From the NCBI RefSeq assembly GCF_001476815.1, contig NZ_LDSL01000061.1, forward strand, positions 1 through 64,000: DNA of 64,000 bases, in the 5' to 3' direction. The position numbers were made by a program, and so were the translations under genes. Positions within the stretch are counted from its first letter, which is position 1. Each line of letters starts with the position of its first letter. The DNA comes from Pseudacidovorax intermedius (GTDB lineage: Bacteria > Pseudomonadota > Gammaproteobacteria > Burkholderiales > Burkholderiaceae_C). This document shows, piece by piece, positions 63,565-64,000 of this stretch. The notes under the pieces were generated by a model. It worked only from the letters and a program-made list of their open reading frames with translations, was not told the DNA's origin and ran no database searches.

Positions 63565-64000
63565 ATGAGTGCACAGGAAACCAAGGCCCTCGGCCTGATC
63601 CCGATGGTCATCGAGCAGTCGGGCCGCGGCGAGCGGTCCTTCGACATCTACTCGCGCCTGCTCAAGGAGCGCGTGATCTTCCTGGTCGGCGAGGTGAATG
63701 ACCAGACCGCCAACCTCGTCGTGGCGCAGATGCTCTTCCTGGAAAGCGAGAACCCCGACAAGGACATCTCGCTGTACATCAACTCGCCGGGCGGCAGCGT
63801 GACGGCCGGCATGTCGATCTACGACACCATGCAGTTCATCAAGCCGGACGTGTCGACCATGTGCCTGGGCTTCGCGGCCAGCATGGGCGCCTTCCTGCTC
63901 GCGGCCGGCGCACCGGGCAAGCGCTACTCGCTGCCCAATTCCAAGGTCATGATCCACCAGGTGCTCGGCGGCGCCCGCGGCCAGGCCACGGACATCGAGA
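63565..64000 (+). CDS. clpP: ATP-dependent Clp protease proteolytic subunit (5' part)
   Basis: Serine protease subunit working with ClpX/ClpA. The first 145 residues are in the window; the rest is cut by the window end. Catalytic serine in [11 protein letters not shown] (~100) and catalytic His in NSKVMIHQ (~125) are present, with [22 protein letters not shown] lies 8 bases before ATG 63565. clpX is expected next. Confidence 0.97.
   Translation, partial: MSAQETKALGLIPMVIEQSGRGERSFDIYSRLLKERVIFLVGEVNDQTANLVVAQMLFLESENPDKDISLYINSPGGSVTAGMSIYDTMQFIKPDVSTMCLGFAASMGAFLLAAGAPGKRYSLPNSKVMIHQVLGGARGQATDIE

Overview
The window is GC-rich DNA from a betaproteobacterium, most likely a Burkholderiales member of the Comamonadaceae type. 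The evidence is the codon use, the tRNA-Leu/tig/clpP locus, the DUF3649-PepSY-DUF3325 iron-uptake trio, a second infA-like gene beside an RRM protein, and hpnCDE. The genus cannot be fixed from sequence reading alone. Almost all genes are ordinary chromosomal ones. The exception is an accessory type VI secretion (T6SS) island between about 19.3 and 30.9 kb, whose 3' half drops sharply in GC.

Layout. 0-4 kb (minus): a tightly overlapping operon pyrE, M20 N-carbamoyl amidohydrolase, pyrK-like, pyrD-like. It is cut off at the window edge by a fold-back inverted repeat and faces a divergent LysR gene. 5-9 kb: PAS/GGDEF diguanylate cyclase and an acyl-CoA ligase, closed by a strong bidirectional terminator. 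9-12.3 kb: RRM protein, IF-1 paralogue, small conserved proteins and a type II NADH dehydrogenase. 12.4-15.7 kb: ergothioneine genes egtB-egtD followed by DUF427 and a 2OG-Fe dioxygenase. 15.9-19.3 kb: universal stress protein, rluA, an MFS exporter and trmJ.

19.6-30.7 kb (minus): T6SS accessory module, read in the order vgrG, DUF4123 adaptor, 1052-aa metallophosphoesterase (candidate effector), beta-helix protein (candidate immunity). An N-terminally truncated copy of the effector C-terminal half follows, then a second, frameshifted beta-helix gene and a small membrane protein. The two effector copies share about 880 bp at roughly 98% identity but diverge in their last ~150 residues and in their partner genes. 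That is the architecture of an orphan C-terminal toxin/immunity cassette.

31-35.5 kb (minus): MscS channel, FUSC transporter and suhB. 35.5-38.1 kb (plus): an operon behind a near-perfect Fur box, with a possible 34-aa leader peptide, DUF3649, PepSY and DUF3325. 38.2-42 kb (minus): a lipoprotein penicillin/AHL-type acylase, an AraC regulator and a 2Fe-2S ferredoxin. 42-51 kb: GNAT, DUF808, small proteins, carboxylesterase, gshA, phytase-like lipoprotein, hemH, HAD phosphatase. 51.5-57 kb: SH3 protein, hpnC-hpnD-hpnE (squalene synthesis, minus) and kup. 57-62 kb: an RND efflux pair. 62-64 kb: tRNA-Leu(UAG), tig and the start of clpP.

Links between genes. The first operon fits reductive orotate breakdown to aspartate, in which a reversed NAD-type dihydroorotate dehydrogenase and an N-carbamoyl-aspartate hydrolase act with a ring-opening enzyme lying beyond the window. 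gshA and egtBD both serve low-molecular-weight thiols. The T6SS island is the most unusual part: it looks like an effector/immunity diversification site. Two copies of a paired GGGGAGAGGG-type palindromic repeat occur, one translated inside the pyrK-like gene.
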